Shown one piece after another: positions 8,347 to 17,128 of a stretch of DNA of 64,000 nt. Position 1 is the stretch's first letter, and the number at the start of each line of letters is the position of its first letter. The DNA is taken from positions 561,001 to 625,000 of the forward strand of contig CALSUE010000001.1 of assembly GCA_943789455.1 (NCBI GenBank). The letters run 5' to 3'. The translations under genes and the position numbers were made by a program. Under the pieces are notes generated by a model, which saw nothing but the letters and a program-made list of their open reading frames with translations, did no database searches and was not told the DNA's origin. The DNA is from an uncultured Flavobacteriaceae bacterium. Lineage in GTDB: Bacteria > Bacteroidota > Bacteroidia > Flavobacteriales > Flavobacteriaceae.

Positions 8347-10041
8347 ATGAAACAACAACTTATTGAATGTGTTCCAAATATTAGTGAAGGTAGGGATCTA
8401 AAAAAAATTAATACAATTGCAAATGTTGTTACTGAAGTTGAGGGTGTAAAACTGCTTGATATAGATCCAGGAAAAGCTACAAACAGAACAGTAATCACAT
8501 TTGTTGGAGAACCCTCACAAGTAATAGAAGCTGCATTTAAGCTTATTAAAAAAGCTAGTGAGCTCATAGATATGAGCAAACAAACTGGTGAACATCCTAG
8601 ATTTGGTGCCACCGATGTGTGTCCATTAGTCCCAATAGCTAATATATCTATGGAAGAGACAGCAAATTATGCACATCTATTAGGAAAAAGAGTTGGGGAT
8701 GAATTAGGTATTTCTGGATATTATTATGAAAACGCTGCGACCAAAGATGACCGCAGGAATTTAGCCACGGTTAGATCTGGCGAATATGAAGGTCTTGAGA
8801 ATAAACTCGCTGACATCAACTGGAAACCAGATTTTGGTCCCACTTCGTTTACAACAAAAACAAAAAATTCAGGGGTAACTGCTATTTCTGCTAGAGATTT
8901 TTTAGTAGCCTACAATATAAATTTAAACTCCACCTCTACTAGACGAGCCAATGCCATTGCTTTTGATATAAGAGAAGCTGGAAGAGTAAAACGAGATGGA
9001 AATCCAATCACTGGAAAAAAAGTAGTAGACACAAATGGAGATCCTGTAAGAATACCCGGAAAATTAAAGGCTGTAAAGGGGATTGGGTGGTATATAGAAG
9101 AATATGGTATTGCTCAAATTTCATACAATCTTACCAACATTTCCATTACCTCAATGCATGAGGCTTTTGATGAAACATGTAAAGCTGCAGATAAAAGAGG
9201 TATTAGAGTCACAGGTTCTGAGTTGGTAGGATTGGTTCCATTACAAGCCATGCTAGGTGCAGCAGATTACTTTTTACAAAAACAGAATCGATCACTTGGA
9301 ATTAGTGAGTCCGATAAAATTAAAATAGCAATAAAGTCTCTTGGTTTAGATGATTTAAAGCCATTTAATCCAGAGGAAAGAATTATTGAATATGTAATGA
9401 GTACAAACCAACCGAAAAAGTTAATAGACTATACTGTAAAAGGACTTGCTGATGAAACTGCCTCAGAATCTATGGCTCCTGGAGGAGGTTCTATTTCGGC
9501 TTATGTAGGGGCTCTCGGAGTTTCATTGGGTACTATGGTTGCTAATTTATCAGCGCATAAACCAGGGTGGGATGAGAAATGGGAATTTTACTCCAAATGG
9601 GCAGAAAAAGGACAACGCTATAAAAAAGACTTATTATTTTTAGTAGATGAAGATACCATTGCCTTTAATAAAATAATTGATGGTTTTCGTATGCCTAAAT
9701 CTACTCCAGAAGAAGTTAAGACAAGACAAGAGGCTATTGAAAATGCTACTAAATACGCTACAGAAATTCCTTTTAAAGTTATGGAGACTGCATACAATTC
9801 AATGGAAGTAATGATGGCTATGGCAAAAGGGGGGATCCAAAACTCTTTATCCGATGCAGGTGTTGGAGCATTATGTGCCAGGACAGCTGTAATAGGTGCC
9901 TATTTCAATGTTAGAATTAATGCTAAAGATATTAAAGACAAATCATTTGCTGAGGAAATACTTTCTAAAGCAAAGGAAATCTATGATAAAACAAAACTAT
10001 TGGAAAATGAAATGATTCAACTGATAGATTCTAAAATATAA
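8347..10041 (+). CDS. ftcD: Bifunctional glutamate formimidoyltransferase / formiminotetrahydrofolate cyclodeaminase
   Basis: This enzyme ends histidine degradation: it moves the formimino group from formiminoglutamate to tetrahydrofolate, then cyclises it and releases ammonia. The 564-residue length fits a fusion of both activities. The N-terminal half (residues about 1-330) has the formiminotransferase start IECVPNISEGRD and the catalytic-site region GEHPRFGATDVCP. The C-terminal cyclodeaminase (about 350-560) begins ESMAPGGGSISAY. The other hut genes are not adjacent here. A GNAT gene starts at the very next base after the stop. Confidence 0.95.
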   Translation: MKQQLIECVPNISEGRDLKKINTIANVVTEVEGVKLLDIDPGKATNRTVITFVGEPSQVIEAAFKLIKKASELIDMSKQTGEHPRFGATDVCPLVPIANISMEETANYAHLLGKRVGDELGISGYYYENAATKDDRRNLATVRSGEYEGLENKLADINWKPDFGPTSFTTKTKNSGVTAISARDFLVAYNINLNSTSTRRANAIAFDIREAGRVKRDGNPITGKKVVDTNGDPVRIPGKLKAVKGIGWYIEEYGIAQISYNLTNISITSMHEAFDETCKAADKRGIRVTGSELVGLVPLQAMLGAADYFLQKQNRSLGISESDKIKIAIKSLGLDDLKPFNPEERIIEYVMSTNQPKKLIDYTVKGLADETASESMAPGGGSISAYVGALGVSLGTMVANLSAHKPGWDEKWEFYSKWAEKGQRYKKDLLFLVDEDTIAFNKIIDGFRMPKSTPEEVKTRQEAIENATKYATEIPFKVMETAYNSMEVMMAMAKGGIQNSLSDAGVGALCARTAVIGAYFNVRINAKDIKDKSFAEEILSKAKEIYDKTKLLENEMIQLIDSKI

Positions 10042-10521
10042 ATGAAATCTCCATTAAAAATAATTTCATTTAAAGAAGCCTATGCTAATGCATTCTATCA
10101 ATTAAATATAGAATGGTTAGAAACATTTTTTTATGTTGAAGATTTTGATAGAGAAGTTTTGAGTAATCCAAATAAGTATATTTTAGATAAAGGAGGATAT
10201 ATCTTTTTTTTAATAGAAAACACTAGTGTTGTAGGAACTGTAGCCTTGATGAAAAAAAAAGAAAAAGTTTATGAACTGACTAAAATGGCTGTAATTCCTG
10301 AAAAAAGAGGTAAGAATATGGGTCAATATTTAATGGACTATTGTATTGATTTTGCAAAAATTAAAAAAGTAAAAAAATTAGTTTTATATTCTAATACTTT
10401 ACTTGAAAATGCAATTCATATTTATATGAAAAAAGGGTTTAAAAAAATTCCAGTAGAAAAAAATTGTCCCTATAAGCGAAGTAACATAAAAATGGAATTA
10501 CAGTTAATTGACAAAAATTAG
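10042..10521 (+). CDS. GNAT family N-acetyltransferase
   Basis: A 159-residue GNAT-fold acetyltransferase that would use acetyl-CoA to acetylate an amine. The acetyl-CoA-binding motif A region reads MAVIPEKRGKNMGQYLMDY (R/Q-x2-G-x-G/A variant), and a later NAIHIYMKKGFKK is the usual motif B. Its ATG directly follows the ftcD stop (zero-base gap), suggesting translational coupling. The substrate cannot be told from the sequence, and a link to histidine metabolism is only positional. Confidence 0.85.
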   Translation: MKSPLKIISFKEAYANAFYQLNIEWLETFFYVEDFDREVLSNPNKYILDKGGYIFFLIENTSVVGTVALMKKKEKVYELTKMAVIPEKRGKNMGQYLMDYCIDFAKIKKVKKLVLYSNTLLENAIHIYMKKGFKKIPVEKNCPYKRSNIKMELQLIDKN

Positions 10522-10539
10522 CTTACAAAAAAGGATATC

Positions 10540-11721
10540 ATGAAAAAAAAGGTTTTTTTACTATTTTCTTTATTAGTTACTTTAAATATTTTTTCACAAC
10601 AAAAAATAGCTCTTAAGGGTATTATTCTTGATCAAGACAAGCTTCCTGTACCCTATGCAAGTATTGGTATTATTAGTAAAAATATTGGGACAACATCAAC
10701 AGAAGAAGGAACATTTAATTTTATTGTCACCAACAAAGAAAAAATTGATTATTTAGAAATTTCATCTATTGGTTATCAAACTTTTAAGATTACTGTTAAT
10801 GATTTTTTATCTCGGAAAAACAAAACAATTATTCTTAAAGAAAAAACAACAGAACTTTCTGAAATTTCAATAATGAACACTGAGGATTATGTGAAAATGG
10901 CATTAAAAAACTTGAAAAATAATTCTATAAGCAAAAATCACCAATTAAAAATTTTATATAGACGTTGGTCTGTTGAAGATAATATTTGCCGTTTCTATAT
11001 TGAGCATTTTATGAATGTTATTGACAGAGGACCCTCTTCTTACATCACTAAATATGCTATAGAGGAAAGTAGAAAATCATCAGAATATAGATTTATTAAA
11101 AATCTACAAAATAGACATGCAATTGAATATATGGAACTGAATAATCCGTTGAGAAAGGGTATTTATCATGGAGATTATAAATGGAAGAAAGTTGAAAATT
11201 CTAGTTATGATGGAGAAGACATCAATATTATTGAAGGTTTAAATGATACCAGTTCCTTAAAATTATACATTGGTTATGATACATTCAAAATATACAAAAT
11301 AGAAATTACAAGAAAACCACCTAAAAAGGGAAAGTACTTATACTCTCTCTATTTATATAAAAAAAATAAAGAAGGTAAGTTATACCTTAGCTATCATAAC
11401 CGAGAATGGAAAGGTTCAGGTAAGGTCACTGAAAATGTGAAACGAATTTTGTTAAAGCAAAAAAAAATAACAGGAAATTATATTCCTATAGCCTATAGGC
11501 ATGAGGTGTTTGTTTTAGAATTAGAAGAAGATAAGAAGAGGTTTGAAAAATATAAAACAATTGAGGAAATGGATATGACGCTTTATGATATTCCTTACAA
11601 CAAATATTTTTGGGACAATGTGAGTTTACCGCCTGAAACATTATTTTATAAAAAAAATATTGGTGAACTTGAATCATTATTTAATGTACCCATAGAAAGT
11701 CAATTTAAGCTCTCTAATTAA
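10540..11721 (+). CDS. Exported protein with N-terminal carboxypeptidase-like regulatory domain
   Basis: A 393-residue secreted protein. A signal peptide of about 20 residues (ending IFSQQ) is followed by a CarboxypepD_reg-like Ig fold (about 22-105, with GIILDQDKLPVPYASIGI and TTSTEEGTFNF). This is the module often found at the front of TonB-dependent receptors, but no plug or barrel follows. The C-terminal 280 residues are Lys- and Tyr-rich and resemble uncharacterised flavobacterial proteins. It is probably periplasmic or surface-attached. The function is unknown. Confidence 0.7.
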   Translation: MKKKVFLLFSLLVTLNIFSQQKIALKGIILDQDKLPVPYASIGIISKNIGTTSTEEGTFNFIVTNKEKIDYLEISSIGYQTFKITVNDFLSRKNKTIILKEKTTELSEISIMNTEDYVKMALKNLKNNSISKNHQLKILYRRWSVEDNICRFYIEHFMNVIDRGPSSYITKYAIEESRKSSEYRFIKNLQNRHAIEYMELNNPLRKGIYHGDYKWKKVENSSYDGEDINIIEGLNDTSSLKLYIGYDTFKIYKIEITRKPPKKGKYLYSLYLYKKNKEGKLYLSYHNREWKGSGKVTENVKRILLKQKKITGNYIPIAYRHEVFVLELEEDKKRFEKYKTIEEMDMTLYDIPYNKYFWDNVSLPPETLFYKKNIGELESLFNVPIESQFKLSN

Positions 11722-11747
11722 GAATTATACTAAAAACAAAGGTTGTG

Positions 11748-12161
11748 CTATAAAAAACTTTCAATTGCTAAATCATAACTTTTAAGCCCAAATCCAGCAA
11801 TAACTCCTTTTGCATTTGCAGCAATATAACTATGATGTCTAAACTCTTCTCTAGCATGAACATTTGAGATATGTACTTCAATAACGGAAGATTCTATTGC
11901 CTTTACTGCATCTCCAATACCAACAGAGGTGTGAGTGTAGGCAGCAGCATTTAAAATAATACCATCATAACTGAAACCGACTTCATGAAGTTTGTCTATA
12001 ATTTCACCTTCTATATTAGATTGAAAATAACTTAAATCTAAGGAAGTAAACTTAGCTTTCAAGTTAGAAAGGTAATCCTCAAAAGAATGTGAACCGTAAA
12101 TATGTGGTTCTCTTTTCCCTAATAAATTTAAATTAGGACCATTAATTATTATTATTTTCAT
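11748..12161 (-). CDS. aroQ: Type II 3-dehydroquinate dehydratase
   Basis: AroQ catalyses step three of the shikimate pathway, 3-dehydroquinate to 3-dehydroshikimate. Type II enzymes are small dodecamers. From ATG at 12161 the product is 137 residues, beginning MKIIIINGPNLNLLGKREP, the exact conserved N-terminus; the TTG five codons upstream is therefore not the start. Active-site landmarks are the Tyr of HIYG, NAAAYTHTS with its Asn and His, EVHISN, and the C-terminal Arg region REEFRHHS. aroB lies some 31 kb away, so the pathway genes are scattered. Confidence 0.94.
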   Translation of the reverse strand: MKIIIINGPNLNLLGKREPHIYGSHSFEDYLSNLKAKFTSLDLSYFQSNIEGEIIDKLHEVGFSYDGIILNAAAYTHTSVGIGDAVKAIESSVIEVHISNVHAREEFRHHSYIAANAKGVIAGFGLKSYDLAIESFL

Positions 12162-12187
12162 ACCGCTAAAATACAATTAATTTAACA

Positions 12188-12215
12188 TAAAAAAAGGGAG
12201 CTAGAAAGCTCCCTT
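12188..12215 (-). terminator. Rho-independent terminator of the 12.2-12.8 kb barrel gene
   Basis: A perfect 7-bp stem GGGAGCT/AGCTCCC (12196-12202 with 12207-12213) with a 4-base loop, extended by A-T pairs. On the minus strand it is followed by a run of T. It sits just past the stop of the barrel gene and upstream of the aroQ start. Confidence 0.85.
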
Positions 12216-12239
12216 GTAATATTTAGATTATAGGAAAAA

Positions 12240-12839
12240 TTAGAAGTTATATCGCAAACCAACTCCTATTTTAAAGTTGTTTATTTTATTTTCATCATCA
12301 ATGTCTGCAGTACCCCCAGGGCCGGTTACTTCAGTAAATTGTCCTGCTAAATAGTCTAAATCAACAGAAAAAGCAAATCCCGAACTACCATCTCCAAACA
12401 CTATAGAATTACCAAATATAAAAGCATTCCCAGAATATTCTACATCTTCAAGTCCTAATAATGCAGCATCATCTCCTCTAATAACACCTTTCATAGAAAA
12501 AGCATACTGGGGTTTTAAGTCCCAAGAAACATTGTCACTTAGTGAAAATGAGATCATTGGTCCAATACTGAAAGCTCCAACACCAACAGCATTATCTGAT
12601 TCTGCAATTATATGCCCACTTGCAGATAAATTAGCAGTGATTCCAAAAGTTTCACTAAATCTGTAACCAAGATTAAGGAAGTTTATGTTTAGTCCACCAG
12701 CTAGGTCTAAATCATCAGCTACTTCCCCTCCAGCTGTTGCATAACCAACACCAACTCCTGCATAAAATTTAGAGTCTTGAGCATTCATAGAAAATGATGC
12801 TAAAATAAACGTATGCATCGATAATAATAATTTTCTCAT
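12240..12839 (-). CDS. Small outer-membrane beta-barrel protein
   Basis: A 199-residue exported protein. The signal peptide (MRKLLLSMHTFILASFSMNAQ) is followed by alternating, Gly- and aromatic-rich strands (FYAGVGVGYA, INFLNLGYRFSETFGI, FSIGPMISFSL) and ends in the C-terminal Phe of KIGVGLRYNF, as expected of an OmpW/OmpA-like eight-stranded barrel. The function is unknown. It is monocistronic with its own terminator. A related, frameshifted barrel gene lies just upstream on the same strand, and both share a short leader motif, which suggests duplication. Confidence 0.8.
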   Translation of the reverse strand: MRKLLLSMHTFILASFSMNAQDSKFYAGVGVGYATAGGEVADDLDLAGGLNINFLNLGYRFSETFGITANLSASGHIIAESDNAVGVGAFSIGPMISFSLSDNVSWDLKPQYAFSMKGVIRGDDAALLGLEDVEYSGNAFIFGNSIVFGDGSSGFAFSVDLDYLAGQFTEVTGPGGTADIDDENKINNFKIGVGLRYNF

Positions 12840-12951
12840 AATAAATAAGTTTTAGTTAGTATTAAGTTTAAATATAAGAAATAAAATTTAATTCAAAAAT
12901 GAAGTAATAATTATACTATTGCTTTATTTCCTAATTATTAAACGACTACAT

Positions 12952-12984
12952 AAAAAAAAGTGGACTAAATAGTCCACTTTTTTA
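12952..12984 (-). terminator. Terminator downstream of the frameshifted barrel gene
   Basis: A 7-bp stem GTGGACT/AGTCCAC (12960-12966 with 12971-12977) has loop AAAT and is flanked by A8 on the left and T6 on the right. On the minus strand it gives a hairpin followed by T8, about 23 bases beyond the restored stop of the barrel gene. Confidence 0.82.
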
Positions 12985-13006
12985 AATATTTAAACTAATG
13001 CTATTT

Positions 13007-13499
13007 CTAAAACTGATAAGCTAATCCTAAACCAAAACTAGAAATACTTCCATCGTCTGAAATCGTAGAATAATTTAGATTAAAAGAGGTTCTATCCCCT
13101 ACAGCATAACTTACATTAGGTCTTAAGTATAAACCACCACCTAATACCTTCAGGTGATAACCCTACACCATATCCTACATCAGAACCAACAGTAAGTTTA
13201 TCTGATACACTATAATTTAAAACCGTTGCAATTGGAAGCCAAGCATAGTTTCCTAAATCTACTTCACCAAAGTCACCTAAATCAATAGTTTTCCCTGAAA
13301 AAGCCAAATAACTTGCAGATAAACCAAATTTAAAATCTGATTCAGCCCCAAACATGTAGGTAGCACTTAAATTGTATGAGGTAGAAGTAATATCCCCAGC
13401 ATCACCTGTAGGAATTCCTACACCTGCGCCTAAAGAAAATTGAGCATTAGCAGTTAAACTAAAAGCTACTAAAGCAAATGATAATAATAATTTTTTCAT
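13007..13499 (-). pseudogene. Outer-membrane beta-barrel protein, frameshifted near its 3' end
   Basis: From ATG at 13499 the frame codes a signal peptide (MKKLLLSFALVAFSLTANAQ) and barrel strands, then ends prematurely at 13116 with the unnatural tail IRWWFILKT. Dropping one base near 13141-13146 restores a natural barrel end: GGGLYLRPNVSYAVGD onward to FGLGLAYQF and a stop at 13007-13009. The repaired product is 163 residues with a C-terminal Phe, right for a small barrel, and its stop falls just before a terminator. So either the gene recently lost its last strands or the sequence carries an error. The function is unknown; it resembles its neighbour. Confidence 0.82.
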
Positions 13500-13619
13500 T
13501 TTGAAAAAGTTTTAGTTAATATTTATAAATATAATAAAAAATAAATTAATTTCATTTTAGGATTAAATTTCGGTGAACTTACATAAGTATTAAATTTAAA
13601 ATTATCTTATCTTCATTTT

Positions 13620-14518
13620 ATGAATTGGAACGAATCAATTTTAGATTACAGTCACTACTTAAAAATAGAAAGAGGTCTTTCTTCCCATACCATACAAAAC
13701 TACATAAGAGATGTAAAAAAACTTATCTCCTACATAGATAAAAAGAAAATAACTTGTACACCAATTGAAATAAATGAAGATTTAATTCAACAATTTATTT
13801 ACACTATAGCTAAAAGAAATAAGTCCTAGAAGCCAAGCTAGAATTATCTCCGGTTTGCGAAGTTATTTTGACTATCTAATTTTTGAAAACTATAGAGAGT
13901 CAAATCCTACAGACTTAATTGAAACTCCAAAAATTGGTGTAAAATTACCTGACACCTTATCAGAACAAGAAATTAACAGCTTAATTTCTGCAATAGATCT
14001 TAGCAAAGCAGAAGGAGAAAGAAATAGAGCTATGTTAGAAACGATGTACAGCTGTGGATTAAGAGTAAGTGAGTTAATTCACTTAAAAATTTCAGATTTA
14101 TTCTTTGAGGAAGGGTTTATAAAAATTGTAGGTAAAGGAAATAAAGAACGTTTTGTTCCTATTCATTCTAGTGCACAAAACTATATTATGTTGTACATGA
14201 ATGAAATTCGAAGTCATTTGTCAATCAAAAAGGGTTTTGAGGATACCTTATTTTTAAATAGACGAGGTAAATCATTATCCAGACAAATGATCTTTATGAT
14301 TTTAAAAGCGCTAGCCATCAAAATAAATCTTAACAAAAAAATTAGCCCCCATACGTTTAGACATTCTTTTGCGACACATCTTTTAAAGAATGGAGCTGAT
14401 TTAAGAGCCATACAGCAAATGTTAGGTCATGAGAGCATCACTACTACAGAAGTTTATGTTCATTTAGATACTAGTTATTTAAAAAAGTATAGAGAAATAC
14501 CACCCAATAAAATCTTAA
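13620..14518 (+). pseudogene. xerD: Tyrosine recombinase XerD, interrupted by two frameshifts
   Basis: The gene encodes a XerC/XerD-type site-specific recombinase that resolves chromosome dimers. The first frame (13620-13829) stops after IYTIAKRNKS. Removing one A from the A4 run at 13811-13814 gives AKEISPRSQARIISGLRSYF, the standard continuation. A second extra A in the A6 run at 14481-14486 spoils the end; corrected, it reads YLKSIEKYHPIKS with a stop at 14516-14518. The repaired protein is 298 residues, the family length, and keeps all catalytic residues: Arg in CGLRVSEL, Lys in GKGNKER, HTFRHS, LGHES and the Tyr in TTEVYVH. XerD is preferred over XerC from overall resemblance; this is not certain. 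Confidence 0.85.
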
Positions 14519-14560
14519 AAAAAATCCTGTTATTAAAGTTTAGTGTTTAACAACAGGAGA
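14517..14560 (-). terminator. Terminator of rny
   Basis: Read on the minus strand, CCTGTTGTTAAA pairs with TTTAATAACAGG (one internal mismatch) and is followed by ATTTTTTTT. It starts about 20 bases past the rny stop and overlaps the 3' end of the convergent xerD reading frame. Confidence 0.75.
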
Positions 14561-14577
14561 TAGTGTTTAAATAATAA

Positions 14578-16143
14578 TTATTTGGCTACGTTTACAGCTC
14601 TAGTCTCTCTAATTACTGTAACTTTTACTTGACCTGGATAGGTCATGTCATTTTGTATTTTTTGACTTATACTAAATGATAATTCAGCTGCTTTAGTGTC
14701 ATTAACTTTTCCACTTTCAACCATAACACGTAATTCTCTACCCGCTTGAATGGCATATGCTTTTTGAACACCTGAAAAACCAAAGGCAATATCTTCCAAG
14801 TCTTTTAGACGTTGGATATATGAGTCTAGAACCTGTCTTCTTGCACCTGGTCTTGCTCCAGAGATCGCATCACAAACTTGAACAATTGGAGCAAATAATG
14901 TTTTCATTTCAATTTCATCATGGTGAGCTCCAATTGCATTACAAACATCTTTTTTCTCTCCGTATTTCTCTGCCCATTCCATACCTAAGAGCGCATGCGG
15001 CAATTCACTTTCAGCATCTGGTACTTTACCTATATCGTGAAGTAATCCGGCTCTTTTAGCTATTTTTGGATTTAAACCTAATTCAGAAGCCATAATACCA
15101 CACAAATTAGCCACTTCTCTTGAATGTTGAAGTAAATTCTGACCATAAGATGATCTATATTTCATTCTTCCTACAGTTTTAATAAGTTCAGGATGCAATC
15201 CATGAATCCCTAAATCTATGACCGTACGTTTTCCAACCTCTATAATCTCCTGAGTAATTTGTTTTTCTGTTTTAGCTACTACTTCTTCAATTCTTGCAGG
15301 ATGAATTCTTCCATCAGTAACTAGTTTGTGCATAGATAATCTAGCTATCTCTCTTCTCACAGGATCAAAACATGAAAGAATAATAGCTTCTGGGGTATCA
15401 TCAACAATAATTTCAACACCTGTTGCAGCCTCTAGTGCTCTAATATTTCTTCCTTCTCTTCCAATAATTCTTCCTTTAACATCATCAGATTCTAGGTTAA
15501 AAACAGATACACAATTTTCAACAGCTTGTTCTACACCTACTCTTTGAATTGTACTTAGTACTACTTTTCTTGCTTCTTGTTCAGCGGTAAGTTTAGCTTC
15601 TTCAAGTGTGTTTTGTACAAACCCCATAGCATCAGACTTAGCTTCGTCTTTCAATGAATTTACCAGTTCTTTTTTTGCTTCTTCAGCAGAGAAACCAGAA
15701 ATCTGCTCTAAGAGATCTACGTGTCTTTTGTGAAGTTTAGATACTTCATCATCTTTTTTCTCTAAATAAGTTAGTTTATTATTGTAATCGTTTTCTTTTT
15801 GTTCTAAAGAATTATTTAGACGTTTGGTTTTATCAACCTCAGACTGTATCTGAGACTCTTTGTCTCTTGTTCTTTTCTCTATATCAGAAATTTTCTTTTC
15901 TCTACTTAAAATGACTTTTTCATGCTCAGACTTTAATTCAATAAATTTCTCTTTTGCTTGTAATATTTTGTCTTTTTTTAATGCCTCAGCTTCAATTTTA
16001 GCTTCTTTAAGAAGAGAGTTTGTCTCTTTCTTTGTAGCATCTAAAATTTTATTGGCTTTTGATTTTTCTGAAAATTTGGCGATTATTAATCCTATTATTA
16101 TTCCTACTACTCCTACTAATGCTGGAATTATCATTTGGTCCAT
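14578..16143 (-). CDS. rny: Ribonuclease Y
   Basis: RNase Y is a membrane-anchored endoribonuclease that starts mRNA decay. The 521-residue product shows every expected part: an N-terminal membrane helix (about 4-23, [16 protein letters not shown]), a long Lys/Glu-rich coiled coil (about 25-200), a KH RNA-binding domain with [15 protein letters not shown], and an HD domain with [13 protein letters not shown] and the later metal-binding His pair in GAHHDE. Length and order match the family. It lies downstream of zapA and the 6S-like RNA on the same strand. A terminator follows. Confidence 0.96.
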   Translation of the reverse strand: MDQMIIPALVGVVGIIIGLIIAKFSEKSKANKILDATKKETNSLLKEAKIEAEALKKDKILQAKEKFIELKSEHEKVILSREKKISDIEKRTRDKESQIQSEVDKTKRLNNSLEQKENDYNNKLTYLEKKDDEVSKLHKRHVDLLEQISGFSAEEAKKELVNSLKDEAKSDAMGFVQNTLEEAKLTAEQEARKVVLSTIQRVGVEQAVENCVSVFNLESDDVKGRIIGREGRNIRALEAATGVEIIVDDTPEAIILSCFDPVRREIARLSMHKLVTDGRIHPARIEEVVAKTEKQITQEIIEVGKRTVIDLGIHGLHPELIKTVGRMKYRSSYGQNLLQHSREVANLCGIMASELGLNPKIAKRAGLLHDIGKVPDAESELPHALLGMEWAEKYGEKKDVCNAIGAHHDEIEMKTLFAPIVQVCDAISGARPGARRQVLDSYIQRLKDLEDIAFGFSGVQKAYAIQAGRELRVMVESGKVNDTKAAELSFSISQKIQNDMTYPGQVKVTVIRETRAVNVAK

Positions 16144-16162
16144 AATTTTGATTTGTTTAAAT

Positions 16163-16350
16163 AAAAAAGCCTACAATAGTGAGGTTTATATAAACTCCAT
16201 TATGACATGTATAGAACTAACTAGTTGATCAAGGGTCCTCCTGATAGAGAAATAAATTCAATACCTAAGGCATTCTTTAGCAACTAAGACTTGTCCTTCA
16301 TAATAGTTTCGTGTTGAGTTTATCAAACAAATAACTAATGTAGGCAGTAT
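16163..16350 (-). ncRNA. ssrS: 6S-like RNA (candidate 6S-Flavo / ssrS)
   Basis: The roughly 185-base zapA-rny gap folds on the minus strand as a long rod. GCCTACATTAGT (from 16345) pairs with ACTATTGTAGGC (ending 16169), with one mismatch. Inside it, ATAAACTC pairs with GAGTTTAT, then ATTATGA pairs with TCATAAT, and a small AATGCC/GGTATT hairpin lies near the middle. T6 follows the closing stem, so the closing stem also acts as a terminator. A rod with a central bubble of about 180-190 nt is the 6S RNA shape, which binds RNA polymerase holoenzyme, and a zapA-linked location is known for 6S RNA. The name rests on structure and synteny, not on an alignment. Confidence 0.72.
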
Positions 16351-16371
16351 TTTATTGTGATGAAAGAGTAC

Positions 16372-16662
16372 TTATTCTAAATAATTACTAACCATTTTGG
16401 TGAGTTCATTTATTTTATCAAATGCTTCGTTATTAATTTCTTTAGTATCTAGGGTGGCTATTTCAAGTTTTGATGCAAATTGCAATGCACACATTGCTAA
16501 AACATCTTGTTTATCACTCACAGCATAGTTATTTTCATAATTACTGATCAGTTGATTAATATTTGCAGCAGCTTTTCTCATGCCCTCCTCTTCTATTGTG
16601 TTATTCACACTTAAAGGATATGATCTTCCAGCTATTACTAAATTAATCTTTAATTTATCCAC
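16372..16662 (-). CDS. zapA: Cell division protein ZapA
   Basis: ZapA binds FtsZ and bundles protofilaments at the division ring. The 96-residue product has the family layout: a beta-rich head (INLVIAGRSYPLSVNN, residues 5-20) and the EEGMRKAAANINQLISNY segment, then a long C-terminal helix (ALQFASKLEIATLDTKE onward) that forms a coiled coil. Length and motif order match ZapA. It is preceded after 17 bases by a coiled-coil gene and followed by the 6S-like RNA and rny on the same strand. Confidence 0.92.
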   Translation of the reverse strand: MDKLKINLVIAGRSYPLSVNNTIEEEGMRKAAANINQLISNYENNYAVSDKQDVLAMCALQFASKLEIATLDTKEINNEAFDKINELTKMVSNYLE

Positions 16663-16679
16663 AATACTAATAAATTATA

Positions 16680-16970
16680 TTACGCGTTCAATTGAACGAT
16701 ACATTTATCGATTTCTCGAATTAAAGCATTTATTTTAAATTTCGTATCTCTTGTACTATTATTACTACCTTCTATAGTTTTAGCAATCTTTAACAACTTA
16801 AATTGTTTTTCTTGTTGTTCAAGTAATTGCTTACTTTCTAAAAGTTCATGGTGTAATTTTGATGTATTTTGAAGTAGTAATTGATTCTCCTTTAATAAAA
16901 AATCATAATTAGAAAGTAAATTTTTTAACTTTTTTTCTAATAAATGAACTGCTTCAGTAGTATTACTCAT
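16680..16970 (-). CDS. Small coiled-coil protein upstream of zapA
   Basis: From ATG at 16970 the product is 96 residues and almost wholly helical, with heptad-like Leu spacing (LLEKKLKNLLSNYDFLLKEN, then KLHHELLESKQLLEQQ). A longer frame upstream adds a Cys/Phe-rich stretch unlike a real N-terminus, so I choose 16970. Coiled-coil proteins of this size often sit before zapA in Bacteroidota. A ZapB-like role in the division ring is a reasonable guess from context but not demonstrated. No enzymatic motif is visible. Confidence 0.75.
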   Translation of the reverse strand: MSNTTEAVHLLEKKLKNLLSNYDFLLKENQLLLQNTSKLHHELLESKQLLEQQEKQFKLLKIAKTIEGSNNSTRDTKFKINALIREIDKCIVQLNA

Positions 16971-17128
16971 TAAACTTTTAAATAAAAAACTATAGTTCAA
17001 AGTTAACATTCTGTTTTTTAACAAACAACTATTTATAGATTTAATAAAAAAACACACAAAAAATATTTGAAATTCATAGTCTAATGATTTAAATAGTTTT
17101 CTTAATTTGGTAAAAAAATTATTGTAAT

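Noticed and set aside
13855..14550. Stand-alone tyrosine integrase of a mobile element
   Set aside because: It is the second part of a frameshifted xerD; the missing N-terminus is directly upstream, and no attachment sites, cargo genes or tRNA border are seen.
14757..16228. Plus-strand open frames opposite rny
   Set aside because: They are shadow frames of rny with no domains; the minus-strand RNase Y is unambiguous.
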